NCBI RefSeq assembly: GCF_004117055.1
Contig: NZ_CP026363.1
Coordinates: 1,651,001 to 1,715,000 of the forward strand
DNA: 64,000 nucleotides
Direction of reading: 5' to 3'
Source: Brevibacillus agri
GTDB lineage: Bacteria; Bacillota; Bacilli; Brevibacillales; Brevibacillaceae
Within the stretch, counting starts at the first letter, position 1, and each line of letters begins with the position of its first letter. Positions 53,795-62,646 of the stretch are shown here, piece by piece. The notes under the pieces were generated by a model that did no database searches, was not told the DNA's origin, and saw only the letters and a program-made list of their open reading frames with translations. A program made the translations under genes and the position numbers.

Positions 53795-53828
53795 ACAAGC
53801 GCGGGAGCATCAAGCCCGCGCTTGTTTT
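53795..53828 (+). terminator. Intrinsic terminator
   Basis: ACAAGCGCGGG pairs with CCCGCGCTTGT around a 9-nt loop and is followed by T residues. Confidence 0.85.
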
Positions 53829-53870
53829 CGCAGGTGCGTGATCTGCTGCTGTAGCAAGCAGGCGGCGCGT

Positions 53871-54047
53871 TTAAAAGATCGGCCAATATTTTAGCATGAG
53901 CAGGTAAAAGGCAGCGTGCACCGCCGCTGTCGCGATCAATGAAACAACGAAGGCGACGAACGAAATCTGATCCAGCTTGTAGGCGACCAGGAAAAAAATC
54001 GAAAAGGCGAGAAAGGCAATGAACGTGCCTTCTTCCAAATAAGCCAT
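53871..54047 (-). CDS. Small two-helix membrane protein
   Basis: The 58-residue protein has two hydrophobic segments (FIAFLAFSIFFLVAYKL and FVAFVVSLIATAAVHAAF) separated by DQIS. GAGGTGA lies eight bases before the ATG at 54047. No family recognised. Confidence 0.6.
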   Translation of the reverse strand: MAYLEEGTFIAFLAFSIFFLVAYKLDQISFVAFVVSLIATAAVHAAFYLLMLKYWPIF

Positions 54048-54143
54048 TTGCGCATTCACCTCGTTTTTGTACCTGTCTCCTATTCTAGCGGATTTCGGCC
54101 GCGGATGAAGAACCAATCATGTTTGTGAAGGAGTGTCGTTTTC

Positions 54144-54629
54144 ATGTCCATCCATATCGAGCCGTTGAAGCAGCAGGATGCCCCGGCGCTTTTTGCCTTC
54201 GAGTGCAAAAATCGGGAGTTTTTCGAGCGGACAGTCCCCAGCCGCGGGGAGGCGTACTATCACTGCGATTATTTTCAAAACAGTCTGCAAGCTTTGTTGG
54301 CAGAGCAAGAGCAGCGTATTTCCTGCTTTACGCTCATCAAAAATGCGGCGGGAGACATTTTGGGCCGGATGAATCTGGTCGACCTCGATCACGAACGAGG
54401 AAGCGCCGAACTCGGCTACCGGGTCGGAGCGGATGCCGCAGGCAAAGGAGTGGCGTCTCAGGCGCTCAAGCTCCTGCTTACCGAATACATACAGCCGCTC
54501 GGTATCCGTGAAGTACAGGCCAAGACGACAGCCGAAAATATCGCCTCGCAAAAAGTGCTGCTCAAAAACGGCTTTGTTTTTCGCGAGACTGACGCTGCGG
54601 GATTTTGGCACTACTGCTGGACGCGGTAG
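54144..54629 (+). CDS. RimJ/RimL-type GNAT acetyltransferase
   Basis: The 161-residue protein has the RimJ-like profile: RGEAYYHCDYF, LGRMNLVDLDHERGSAELGY, VASQALKLLLTEYI and NIASQKVLLKNGFVFRETD. These enzymes acetylate ribosomal proteins, other N-termini or small molecules. AAGGAGTG precedes the ATG. Confidence 0.85.
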   Translation: MSIHIEPLKQQDAPALFAFECKNREFFERTVPSRGEAYYHCDYFQNSLQALLAEQEQRISCFTLIKNAAGDILGRMNLVDLDHERGSAELGYRVGADAAGKGVASQALKLLLTEYIQPLGIREVQAKTTAENIASQKVLLKNGFVFRETDAAGFWHYCWTR

Positions 54630-54715
54630 CGGTGGATAGTGGCTTGTTTGTGTTTATTTTAGTTATTTGGTATTATATGTAAAGTTCGAAAACTAGAAAT
54701 CAAAGGAGAATCGCG

Positions 54716-56332
54716 ATGAAATCACGCAGCAAAAGCGTTTTGAATGTGTTGGTAGCCGCTGGAGTGATTGCCTCTTGCGCTGGCTACGCGGCAGCCAATG
54801 AAGCAAAGCCAAAGGCAGCCAGTCCGGCCGCTACGGAAAAAGTACTGCGGCTCAATTTGGTCGCGGAGCCGCTCACGGTCGACCCGGCGCTGGCAGAGGA
54901 TGAAGTATCGTTCATGTTGACCAGGGCGATGTACGACGGCCTGGTTCGCGTTGGCCCGGATGGAAAGCTGCAGCCATCCATGGCGCACAAGATCGAGGTG
55001 TCTGACGATTTGAAGACGTACACCTTCCACTTGCGCGATGCCAAATGGAGCAACGGCGATCCCGTCACGGCCTACGATTTTGAATACGCATGGAAGCGGG
55101 TGCTCGATCCGAAAACGGACAGCATCTACTCCCATCAGCTCTACGTGATCGAAAATGCCGAAGCAGCCAACAGCGGCAAGGAGAAGCTGGACGCCGTAGG
55201 GGTGAAGGCGGTTGATGCGAAGACGTTGCGCGTCGTGCTGGAGGAGCCGACTCCTTATTTTGCCCAACTGACAGCCTTCCCGACCTTTTATCCGGTCAAC
55301 CAGAAGGTCGTGGCCGCGAATCCGAAATGGGCCAATGCCGTCTCGACGCATGTAGGAAATGGCCCTTACAAGCTCGCTTCCTGGACGCGCGCTGAACAGA
55401 TGACGCTGGTGAAAAATGCGTCGTACTGGGATCAGGCAGCCGTGAAGCTGGACAAGCTCGCCTTTTCGATGGTTGAGGACGAAGAGACGGAGCTGGCCTT
55501 GTTCGATACGGGTGAGCTGGACTGGGCGGGTGCTCCCGGGCAGCTTCCGGCAGATGCTCTGCCAGTGCTGAAGGAGAAAGGGCTTCTGCACACGAAGCCG
55601 ATCGCGGGTGTCTACTGGTACAAGTTCAATACGGAGCAGGCTCCTTTTACCAATGCGAAAATCCGCAAAGCGTTCGCCTACGCGATGAACCGCCAGGCGA
55701 TTGTCGACACGGTGACCAAGGGAAGCCAGGTGCCCGCTACGGCAATCGTGCCTGTGACCAATGGCGAGAAGCAGTCTGGCTACTTCAAGGACAATGATCG
55801 CGAGACAGCGAAAAAGCTTTTGGCAGAAGGGATGAAGGAGCTGGGAATCGGCAAGCTCCCGCCGATCTCCCTGTCCATGAATCGCTCGGAAAACCATCGA
55901 AAGATTGCGCTTGAAGTTCAAAAGCAGTGGAAAGAGGCGCTGGGTGTTGACGTGAAGCTGGTGGAAGAGGAATGGAAGGTCTTTTTGGATCATATAACCG
56001 AGGGCAATTACCAAATTGGACGGATGGGCTGGCTGGCGGACTACGGCGATCCTGCGAATTTTTTGGGACTGTTCTACGACAAAAAGGGCGGTAACAACAA
56101 TACGAACTGGGAAAACAAGCAGTACCAGTCGCTCCTCGACAAAGCGGCGACAGAAGCGGACCCGGCCAAGCGCAAGCAATTGCTGGCGGAGGCAGAAGCC
56201 ATCCTGACGGAAGAAATGCCCGTGCTTCCGATTTATTTTTATTCGAGCAACTGGGTGCAGGACGAGAAGCTGAAGGGCGTCGTCATGGATGAGTTGGGCT
56301 ACCTTGATTTCAAATGGGCCACGAAGGAATAA
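54716..56332 (+). CDS. Oligopeptide ABC transporter substrate-binding protein (OppA/DppE type)
   Basis: The 538-residue protein is a paralogue of the one at 1071, sharing AKWSNGDPVTA, NAKIRKAFAYAMNR, GYFKDNDRETAKKLLAEGMK and SSNWVQDEKLKGVVMDELGY. The signal segment ends in VIASC, so Cys at about residue 21 can be lipidated although the box is weaker than LAGC. It is again an orphan receptor. AAAGGAG lies eight bases before the ATG. Unlike the paralogue, no sigma-54 promoter is seen upstream. Confidence 0.88.
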   Translation: MKSRSKSVLNVLVAAGVIASCAGYAAANEAKPKAASPAATEKVLRLNLVAEPLTVDPALAEDEVSFMLTRAMYDGLVRVGPDGKLQPSMAHKIEVSDDLKTYTFHLRDAKWSNGDPVTAYDFEYAWKRVLDPKTDSIYSHQLYVIENAEAANSGKEKLDAVGVKAVDAKTLRVVLEEPTPYFAQLTAFPTFYPVNQKVVAANPKWANAVSTHVGNGPYKLASWTRAEQMTLVKNASYWDQAAVKLDKLAFSMVEDEETELALFDTGELDWAGAPGQLPADALPVLKEKGLLHTKPIAGVYWYKFNTEQAPFTNAKIRKAFAYAMNRQAIVDTVTKGSQVPATAIVPVTNGEKQSGYFKDNDRETAKKLLAEGMKELGIGKLPPISLSMNRSENHRKIALEVQKQWKEALGVDVKLVEEEWKVFLDHITEGNYQIGRMGWLADYGDPANFLGLFYDKKGGNNNTNWENKQYQSLLDKAATEADPAKRKQLLAEAEAILTEEMPVLPIYFYSSNWVQDEKLKGVVMDELGYLDFKWATKE

Positions 56333-56356
56333 CATAGGAAGGCTGATAAAACGAGC

Positions 56357-56393
56357 AAGCTCCCCTTTTCGACGGCTGGAAAGGGGAGCTTTT
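56357..56393 (+). terminator. Intrinsic terminator
   Basis: AAGCTCCCCTTT pairs with AAAGGGGAGCTT, followed by T residues, after the peptide-binding protein gene. Confidence 0.85.
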
Positions 56394-56415
56394 GTCTGGG
56401 CAAAAGGATCGCGTG

Positions 56416-56640
56416 GCAGCTTACGGTTCCCAAGGGCGGCCCCGTGCCGAGCGAATCAGGAGAGACGTTCGCGGCGTTGCAGTCGCGCGTCCGAGCGTCC
56501 GTCAGCTACGGCTCCCACGGGCGCTCCGTGCCGAGCGAATCAGGAGAGACGCTCGCGGCGTTGCAGTCGCGCGTCCGAGCGTCCGTCAGCTACGGCTCCC
56601 ACGGGCGCCCCGTTCCGAGCAAATCCGCGAGATGCTTGCT
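56416..56640 (+). repeat. 84-bp GC-rich tandem repeat, about two and a half units
   Basis: The unit starting CCGTGCCGAGCGAATCAGG recurs at 56442, 56526 and, diverged, 56610 (84-bp period, equal to 28 codons). The two full units are nearly identical. All three forward frames stay open across it, but none has a ribosome site, so I treat it as non-coding. The rest of 56641-56999 shows no supported gene. Confidence 0.8.
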
Positions 56641-56999
56641 GCGCTTGCGGCTTTAGCCGTGGGAGTCTCAAGGGAGAAGTGTGTCCAAAAACGGATATAG
56701 CGACTGGGACCCTGTGAGATAATCGGTTTTTTCGAGCGAGACAGCAGAAAAAACGCCACAGGCCGCGCCCTTGTAGTGTTTTTTTGTGTGCAAAAATGTT
56801 GGAATGGCGCGAGTGCTTTGGCTATGCGAAGCGCGAGGGAGCCTTGTGCTCACTGACGAGCGGCTTTTATTCTGTGCCTTTTTGACAGGAAAAGATGTCG
56901 GAAGATGAAGGAAAATGCTGGCGAGTCGCGAATTTTTAACGAATAGGCTGGATTTTCCAATCTTGCTGACGATCTCTATACAAAAGGGGAAAGAGAATC

Positions 57000-58748
57000 T
57001 TGCTTGCACGCGTAAAAAACAGCGTTATCGCTGCCTGCTGCCTGATTTTTCTGCTGCCGGCTTCCTTCGCGGAAGCAGCCACACATGTCGAGGTAACAGT
57101 CGATCAGTTGAATATTCGCAGTACACCCGGAACAACCTCCCAGATTGTCGGCACGATTTCGAAAGCGACACGGCTGCCGATCGTGCAGGGACAAAAAGAT
57201 TGGACGCAAGTCAGGCTCAGCAACGGCAAGACAGGCTGGGTCAACAACAAGTACGTCAAAATGCTTGAGATTCCTCAACTGAAATACGTCAAGAGCAACG
57301 TGGATATGTTGAACGTGCGGGCAGAGCCAAATGCCACTTCGCAAATCTTGCAAGTCATCGACAAGAACGGAGTTTTCCTGCAAGTGAAAAAACAAGGCGA
57401 GTGGGCGCAGATCAAGCTGTCCAACACAACAAGCGGCTGGGTCAACGCACGCTTTTTGGTGGAAACGACGGCGCCACAGCCCGCTCCAGCTCCAGCTCCT
57501 GCGCCAGCCCCAACGCCAGTACCGACTCCCGCCCCCGCGCCAGTTCCGCAGCCGACTCCCGTTCCGACCGTGCCGGAAATGCCGATCGAGCTGGGCGCAG
57601 GCTCGCTCGTACTGAACGAGAGCTACGAGGTGTACGCCGCTCCCGACTTTTTGGGCACTGTGATCGGACAGGTCAATGGCGGCTCGACGATTACCCATTA
57701 CGGCTATGCGGACGGCTGGTACACGATTGACTACTACGGCACGTACGCCTATATTTTCAAGCCAATCGTCCCGGATGAGACAGGCCAGGTGACGACACCG
57801 CCCGTCGCGGCGAATCCGGTGCAGCCTGCACCTGCTCCCGCAGAAGAGTCGATTCGCGTCAGAAACGCCGATACCAATCTGCGCAGCGGTCCCGGCACGA
57901 ACTACCCTGTGGTGGGCAACGTGCAGCCGGGCCAGACTTTCCCGATTGTGCAAATCGTGGGAGACTGGTACGTCATCCGCATGCCTGACAACTCGCTCGC
58001 CTACATCGCAGGCTGGATCGTCGACCGCATCCCTGCGGCGGGCAACCTGTCGCCAGTCGGTGCAGGGACACCAGGCGTCGGCTATAACCAGGGCATGATC
58101 GGCAATGAAACCGTCTATATTTACCACACGCACAACCGCGAGTCGTGGCGCAACGTCGCGCGCAACACCCAGGGCAGCTCCGTCGACGACCCTGAAATCA
58201 ACATTACGCTGGTCGGCAAGCGGCTGGGGGAAATTTTGCAAGCAAAAGGCATCCCGGCGATGGTCAACCAGGATGACTTCGCCCAGAAGCTGGCCGAGCA
58301 GAAGAAAAGCTATGCGATGTCGTACACTGAGTCGTACAAGGCGGTGGCGGCAGCGGCGACGACCAGTCCGAACCTGAAGTACATTTTCGACATCCACCGC
58401 GACAGCGACGAGCCGCGCAGCAAGGTGGCAATCACGATCAACGGCAAGACGTACTCACGCATTTTGTTCGTGATCGGCACAGCCAACCCGGGTTATCTGG
58501 AAAACAAAAAGCTGGCCGACGCCCTGCATGCGCGCCTCGAGGCATATTATCCCGGCTTGTCGCGCGGCGTCATTTTGAAAGGGAAAAACGAAGGAAATGG
58601 CGTGTACAACCAGTCGATTTCTTCGGGCAGCCTGCTGCTGGAATTTGGCGGAACAAACAATACGCTGGAAGAATGCTACAATACCGCTGAGGCTTTTGCC
58701 GAGGTGTTCGTGCAGCACATGCTCGAATCGCAAATCGCCTTCAAGTAA
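57000..58748 (+). CDS. SH3-domain cell-wall protein with C-terminal SpoIIP-like amidase domain
   Basis: The 582-residue protein has a signal peptide (cleavage near AEA), two N-terminal bacterial SH3 domains (VDQLNIRSTPGTTSQIVG and VDMLNVRAEPNATSQILQ), and a Pro/Ala linker. Two more SH3-like units follow (the second ADTNLRSGPGTNYPVVG). The C-terminal 210 residues match the SpoIIP peptidoglycan amidase/endopeptidase domain: IYHTHNRESW, DIHRDS, NPGYLENKKLADAL, and LLLEFGGTNNTLEEC. SpoIIP itself has a membrane anchor and no SH3 repeats, so this is a secreted relative. A TTG start with a G-rich site upstream is used. Confidence 0.85.
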   Translation: MLARVKNSVIAACCLIFLLPASFAEAATHVEVTVDQLNIRSTPGTTSQIVGTISKATRLPIVQGQKDWTQVRLSNGKTGWVNNKYVKMLEIPQLKYVKSNVDMLNVRAEPNATSQILQVIDKNGVFLQVKKQGEWAQIKLSNTTSGWVNARFLVETTAPQPAPAPAPAPAPTPVPTPAPAPVPQPTPVPTVPEMPIELGAGSLVLNESYEVYAAPDFLGTVIGQVNGGSTITHYGYADGWYTIDYYGTYAYIFKPIVPDETGQVTTPPVAANPVQPAPAPAEESIRVRNADTNLRSGPGTNYPVVGNVQPGQTFPIVQIVGDWYVIRMPDNSLAYIAGWIVDRIPAAGNLSPVGAGTPGVGYNQGMIGNETVYIYHTHNRESWRNVARNTQGSSVDDPEINITLVGKRLGEILQAKGIPAMVNQDDFAQKLAEQKKSYAMSYTESYKAVAAAATTSPNLKYIFDIHRDSDEPRSKVAITINGKTYSRILFVIGTANPGYLENKKLADALHARLEAYYPGLSRGVILKGKNEGNGVYNQSISSGSLLLEFGGTNNTLEECYNTAEAFAEVFVQHMLESQIAFK

Positions 58749-58756
58749 CGACAGAC

Positions 58757-58801
58757 AGCCCGTTCCGTGTCGCTCGCAGCGCAAAGCGGATCGGGCTTTT
58801 G
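58757..58801 (+). terminator. Probable terminator
   Basis: AGCCCG and CGGGCT close an imperfect hairpin followed by four T residues. The remaining 58802-59100 shows no gene I can support. Confidence 0.6.
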
Positions 58802-59110
58802 CGTGCGAAAGCGCATAGCGAGACGATGAACGAAGCGAAAAGCAAAGACGTGTGCGCCTGGGGGCGGAGGCTTTTGCCAATTGGCTTGGGCCTTGGTTTT
58901 GCGCGCATCCAAGTTTTCGTACTGCTGGCGGACGGCTTGTTTTGAGGCGAACACCAGTGCATGGGCGAGACAATGCCGCCGCACCGCGAGCTCGGAGTTG
59001 CACGCGGTGCGAAAAGAAACAGGAATGGCTTTGGCAAGCAGCCAGGCTTCATCGGGCGCTCATCGCCTTTACGCCAATAGGAAAAAAGAGAATTTGTCAG
59101 GAGGGCATAC

Positions 59111-59989
59111 ATGACTGCTCATCAAGAACAAGGCGAGTCGAGCCTGGGGAGGTTGCGCCATGACTTGCGCGGGGACTGCGAAAAATGCTTCGGGCTGTGC
59201 TGTGTGGCGCTGCCTTTTGCCGCTTCCTCCGACTTTGCCGCAACCAAGGACAAAGGCACCCCCTGTCGCAACTTGCAGGACGATTTTCGCTGCGCGGTTC
59301 ACCAGAGCTTGCGCCAGCTCGGCTTTCGCGGCTGTACCGTGTACGATTGCTTTGGCGCAGGGCAAAAGGTTTCACAGGAAACGTACGCCGGACGCGACTG
59401 GCGGCAGGCGCCGGAGCTGGCCAAGCAAATGTACGAGGTGTTTCCGCTCATGTGGCAACTGCATGAGCTGCTCTGGTATTTGACCGAAGCGTCGACTTTG
59501 CAGCCAGCCCGTCCGCTGCACGCAAAGATCAAGCGCGTCCTGCGCGAGACGGAGAGCTTTACGGAGCTGGCCCCGGAAGCGCTGTTGCAAGTGGATGTTG
59601 CCGCTCAGCGGGCAAAAGTGGGCGAACTGCTGCGGCAGGTGAGCGAGCTCGTCCGGACAGAAGCCTGTCGCCAGCAAAAAGGGGGGCGGGGAAAAGCGAA
59701 CCATGTTGGCCGGGGCGCTGATCTCATGGGGGCGAAGCTCAGAGGCGCCGACCTCAGGGGAGCCAATTTGCGCGGAGCGTATCTCATCGCGGCTGATCTG
59801 CGCGGAGCGAACCTCAGGTGGGCCGACCTGATCGGCGCAGACTTCCGCGATACCGATCTGCGCGGGGCCGATTTGACCGACAGCCTGTTTCTCACTCAGG
59901 CACAGCTCAACGCGGCAAAGGGGGACGCCTCCACGAAAATACCCCCGTCGTTTACGCGCCCGCCGCATTGGGCTGGCTCTTCGGCCTAG
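59111..59989 (+). CDS. Pentapeptide-repeat protein with Cys-rich N-terminus
   Basis: The 292-residue protein opens with [14 protein letters not shown] and further cysteines ([19 protein letters not shown]), a possible metal or Fe-S site. A helical middle follows, then pentapeptide repeats A(D/N)LRG over about residues 200-265 ([20 protein letters not shown]). These fold as a right-handed quadrilateral helix and often mimic DNA or mediate binding. CAGGAGGG lies before the ATG. The gene ends exactly where a 27-bp tandem repeat begins. Confidence 0.85.
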   Translation: MTAHQEQGESSLGRLRHDLRGDCEKCFGLCCVALPFAASSDFAATKDKGTPCRNLQDDFRCAVHQSLRQLGFRGCTVYDCFGAGQKVSQETYAGRDWRQAPELAKQMYEVFPLMWQLHELLWYLTEASTLQPARPLHAKIKRVLRETESFTELAPEALLQVDVAAQRAKVGELLRQVSELVRTEACRQQKGGRGKANHVGRGADLMGAKLRGADLRGANLRGAYLIAADLRGANLRWADLIGADFRDTDLRGADLTDSLFLTQAQLNAAKGDASTKIPPSFTRPPHWAGSSA

Positions 59990-60110
59990 CAGCGGCCGGG
60001 GTTGTCGGTCTAATAGCGGCCGGGCTTGTCGGCCTAGTAGCCGCCGGGCTTGTCGGTCTCGCAGTCGTCGGGCTTGTCGGCCTAGCAATCGCCGGGCTTG
60101 TCCGCTTGAC
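59988..60110 (+). repeat. 27-bp tandem repeat, about four to five units
   Basis: Units built on GCCGGGCTTGTCGGCCTAG recur every 27 bp right after the pentapeptide-repeat stop. In one frame they would encode repeated AGLVGL, but no start is associated. Confidence 0.75.
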
Positions 60111-60141
60111 ATCCGTCAGCCAGCGAAAACGAAACGAAAAA

Positions 60142-60164
60142 CCCCGCGTGATAGCGGGGCTTTT
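60142..60164 (+). terminator. Intrinsic terminator
   Basis: CCCCGC pairs with GCGGGG around a 6-nt loop and is followed by CTTTT. Confidence 0.75.
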
Positions 60165-60183
60165 GCGCTTTTGCCGACAGGGC

Positions 60184-60210
60184 AGACCTCTCGCCAAAAG
60201 AGGTCTTTTT
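60184..60210. terminator. Terminator between convergent genes
   Basis: AGACCTCT pairs with AGAGGTCT around a 7-nt loop with a T tract. It stands just after the nucleotidyltransferase gene on the minus strand. Confidence 0.75.
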
Positions 60211-60219
60211 CCGATCGGA

Positions 60220-60990
60220 TTAAAAAGGAATGCGCTTCGTATGAATCACATAATGGTGCTTGGCTGCCCAGACGTGCAGTCCGCTCCAAAACTGCTCGCA
60301 CGCCGCGACGATTTTTGCCGGATCAGCCAACTCGCCCGACATCACCAGCTTTGCCACTTGCTCGTAGCCATCCGGTCGGTCCGTCAGCAGGAGCGACTCC
60401 GGCAACACCTGGGCGCCTGTCGAATAGCAGGTGCGATGGTGCAGCCCGAGCAGCATCGCTCCGTATTGGGCAAACTGCATGGCTAGATAGGGCAAGTAGG
60501 TGTGCGGGCCGTTCAGGTGGGCATTGCGCAGCTTGCCGATAAACTCGTACATTTCCCCGACGAGCACGCCGTTGATCGCCTCTGTGAACGCTTCCTGGGT
60601 AGGCGATTGCGCCGCCTTTTTCAGCGTGGGAAAAAAGTCCTTTGGATCGTACAGAGCGAGCGGAGCAAAAAACGCGCCGTGCGACAGCGGCCAGCCTTCG
60701 TCAACCGTGGCGGCCATGTGCAAAAGCACGTTGGCGCTCAGCACGTTCACTTCGGCCTTCCATGGCCCGGCTGACCATTCATGGCTGAAATCGACGTCTT
60801 CGTCCGACTCCTCCAGCACGCAAAACATTTCGATATCGGAAAAAGGGCCGTCTGTCCCGCGGGCAACCGAGCCGTAGACGCCGAGCGCCAAAATTTTCGC
60901 GCCGTACACCTCATGCAGCCTGGCGGCGATTTCCTGGCACGTTTGCAGTCGCTCGTTGCGCGTTATGTTTTCAGGTCCATTCATGTTCAT
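60220..60990 (-). CDS. ANT(4')-like aminoglycoside nucleotidyltransferase
   Basis: The 256-residue protein follows kanamycin nucleotidyltransferase ANT(4')-I over its whole length as recalled: NGPENITRNERL, GVYGSVARGTDGPFSDIE with the catalytic acidic pair, FSHEWSAGPWKAEVN, GPHTYLPYLAMQ, LGLHHRTCYSTGAQVL, GYEQVAKLVMSG and the terminal TKRIPF. Family members adenylylate the 4' hydroxyl of kanamycin and related drugs. The chromosomal setting, without mobile elements, suggests an intrinsic gene. The ATG at 60990 has GGGAG about 10 nt upstream. Confidence 0.88.
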   Translation of the reverse strand: MNMNGPENITRNERLQTCQEIAARLHEVYGAKILALGVYGSVARGTDGPFSDIEMFCVLEESDEDVDFSHEWSAGPWKAEVNVLSANVLLHMAATVDEGWPLSHGAFFAPLALYDPKDFFPTLKKAAQSPTQEAFTEAINGVLVGEMYEFIGKLRNAHLNGPHTYLPYLAMQFAQYGAMLLGLHHRTCYSTGAQVLPESLLLTDRPDGYEQVAKLVMSGELADPAKIVAACEQFWSGLHVWAAKHHYVIHTKRIPF

Positions 60991-61196
60991 TTGTACACAT
61001 CTCCCTTTGCAGTGGTTGGTGGGTGAGTGGTCAAACGGACAGGAACGGAGGGCCACGGGATTAACGGGGGACGTGTTTTGGATGCATGAATAGGCTCCTC
61101 CTCGTAATGTGTTGGGGGTTCGGTTTCTCATTTCTTTCAGTTTAGCGAGTTTTCCGCTTCTTTACCATCCGTTTTATATGGCCTTGATTCAGACAA

Positions 61197-61228
61197 AAAA
61201 AGAAGACGCTGTCACACGTCTTCTTTTT
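61197..61228. terminator. Bidirectional terminator overlapping the DUF6173 gene end
   Basis: AAAAAGAAGACG pairs with CGTCTTCTTTTT around an 8-nt loop. The stem includes the last codons of the minus-strand gene. Confidence 0.82.
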
Positions 61229-61625
61229 CATCTTCTTCTGGGGCCTTGAACCCAATTCGCTTGGGAGGATTAGCTGGATCGGCTTTTTTGACGGCCATTA
61301 ACAAAAAGCTGATTTGCGTAACATGCTGGATCAGCTCCACCGGCGCGCCGGTCTCTGTCGTTCCGAAGAAGCGGATCAGGCTCGGATTGTAGTAGCCGAT
61401 CCCTTCGACGCGCAGTGTGACGTTTTGTCCAAACGAGACTAGCCGCATCCCGACCTCGTGCTGTTCATCCAGCGCAAGCTCAAATTCCGCAATCATCTGG
61501 ATCAATCGCTTGTGAAACTCGCTCGCGAGGTTTTGATCCGGCTGCACTTCGAATACCGGAAGCTCATTGTCTTTCAGTTTTACTGCCTGTGGGGATGTTG
61601 GTAAGCTGTATTCGTTGACTGCCAT
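61212..61625 (-). CDS. DUF6173 family protein
   Basis: The 137-residue protein has a conserved-looking core FHKRLIQMIAEFELALDEQH, EVGMRLVSFGQNVTLRVEGI, GYYNPSLIRFFG and VELIQHVTQISFLLMAV, which I associate with DUF6173. It is cytosolic and of unknown role. The ATG at 61625 is preferred because AAGGGGG lies seven bases upstream, whereas the earlier ATG two codons before abuts it. Confidence 0.7.
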   Translation of the reverse strand: MAVNEYSLPTSPQAVKLKDNELPVFEVQPDQNLASEFHKRLIQMIAEFELALDEQHEVGMRLVSFGQNVTLRVEGIGYYNPSLIRFFGTTETGAPVELIQHVTQISFLLMAVKKADPANPPKRIGFKAPEEDEKEDV

Positions 61626-61703
61626 GGCCATACCCCCTTTTCAGATAATTATAAACTATGAAAAAGCTTTGAAAAAGGGGGAAGTGGGTACGGGAAGAGG
61701 CAT

Positions 61704-61752
61704 AAGTGCCAATCCCCTCCTGCGGATTAATCCGGGGAGGGGATTGGCACTT
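61704..61752. repeat. Perfect nested hairpin, 17-bp arms
   Basis: AAGTGCCAATCCCCTCC (61704-61720) pairs perfectly with 61736-61752, and the loop holds its own palindrome CGGATTAATCCG. There is no T tract. It lies in the 61626-61979 gap, which otherwise holds no gene I can see. Confidence 0.8.
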
Positions 61753-61979
61753 GGACCAAAGCAGACAAAGATTACAACGCCTGCGCTCTTGGGTTTGAAG
61801 GATTTGTAAGAGATAGCAAAAAATGTAGTTTCATGTTGGCAGATCGTTCGCACAAAATACAAACGAACGTTCTTGTTTTGGGGCAAACAGCAAAAAAGAG
61901 CGGCAATCAGGATTGAGAAAGACGTCCTGGAATGCCGCTTGTGTTCGTTCATTTATTCAACGATTGGCTTCTTCGTCAG

Positions 61980-62449
61980 TTACACCTTATCCTCGCGAAA
62001 TGCCTGCTTTACCCGCGCAATTTGGGCGAGGTGGTCGCGGACATGCTGGACGCGATATTCCAGCAGCTCTTTGAACGTGAATCGCGCTCCATCGGGATAT
62101 TGCCCGACCCGATCAAGCTGCGCGGAAGTCAGATTTTCCAGAAGCGGCAGCATGCTGGCCCGCAGCATTTGAACAGGAGCATGTGCTGCTCGCGGTCCAA
62201 CCGCTCATAGCCAAGGTGATCCACCCAGGCTTCCTGATTAAACGATAGCAGAAGCGGTTCTTCCTCCGCCAACACTTTTCTCAGCCGATGCGTAGACAAA
62301 ATCTCGGAATCTGTTACATGAATCAGAAGCTGGTGGATGCTCCATTTGTCCGGTGCAGGCTGGAAACGCAGCTCTTCCTCAGACAATCCTTCCACGGCTT
62401 CTCGCAACAGCTCACAGCCTTGGCGGTACTCTTCGATCAACTTTTCCAT
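61980..62449 (-). pseudogene. DinB family protein with a one-base frameshift
   Basis: The first part (MEKLIEEYRQGCELLREAVE, PDKWSIHQLLIHVTDSE with a metal histidine) and the second part (MLRASMLPLLENLTSAQLD, then HVRDHLAQIARVKQAF with the paired histidine region) together make a normal DinB-like four-helix protein of about 155 residues. They are in different frames. The shift is near 62165, where AAA should be AAAA. GGGAGAG precedes the ATG at 62449. Confidence 0.8.
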
Positions 62450-62597
62450 TCGATACTCTCCCTTTTGCATCATGCATGTGGCTGGCCATGATTGATAGTA
62501 GTATTCTTCGGTAAAGAACAAGTACCTTACCGGCTTTCATCCATAGTCAGTCTTCCAAAAGTGATTGCTTCAGAAAATCGCTACATCTGCAAACAAG

Positions 62598-62625
62598 AAA
62601 AAACCCTTATAAAATAAGGGTTTTT
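62598..62625. terminator. Bidirectional terminator
   Basis: AAAAACCCTTA pairs with TAAGGGTTTTT around a short A-rich loop, downstream of queF. Confidence 0.85.
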
Positions 62626-62646
62626 GCATAGGTACTTACATACCTT

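Noticed and set aside
54722-56335. A long open frame (537 codons) antisense to the second peptide-binding protein gene
   Set aside because: No ribosome site or domain; the sense strand is an unmistakable SBP_bac_5 protein.
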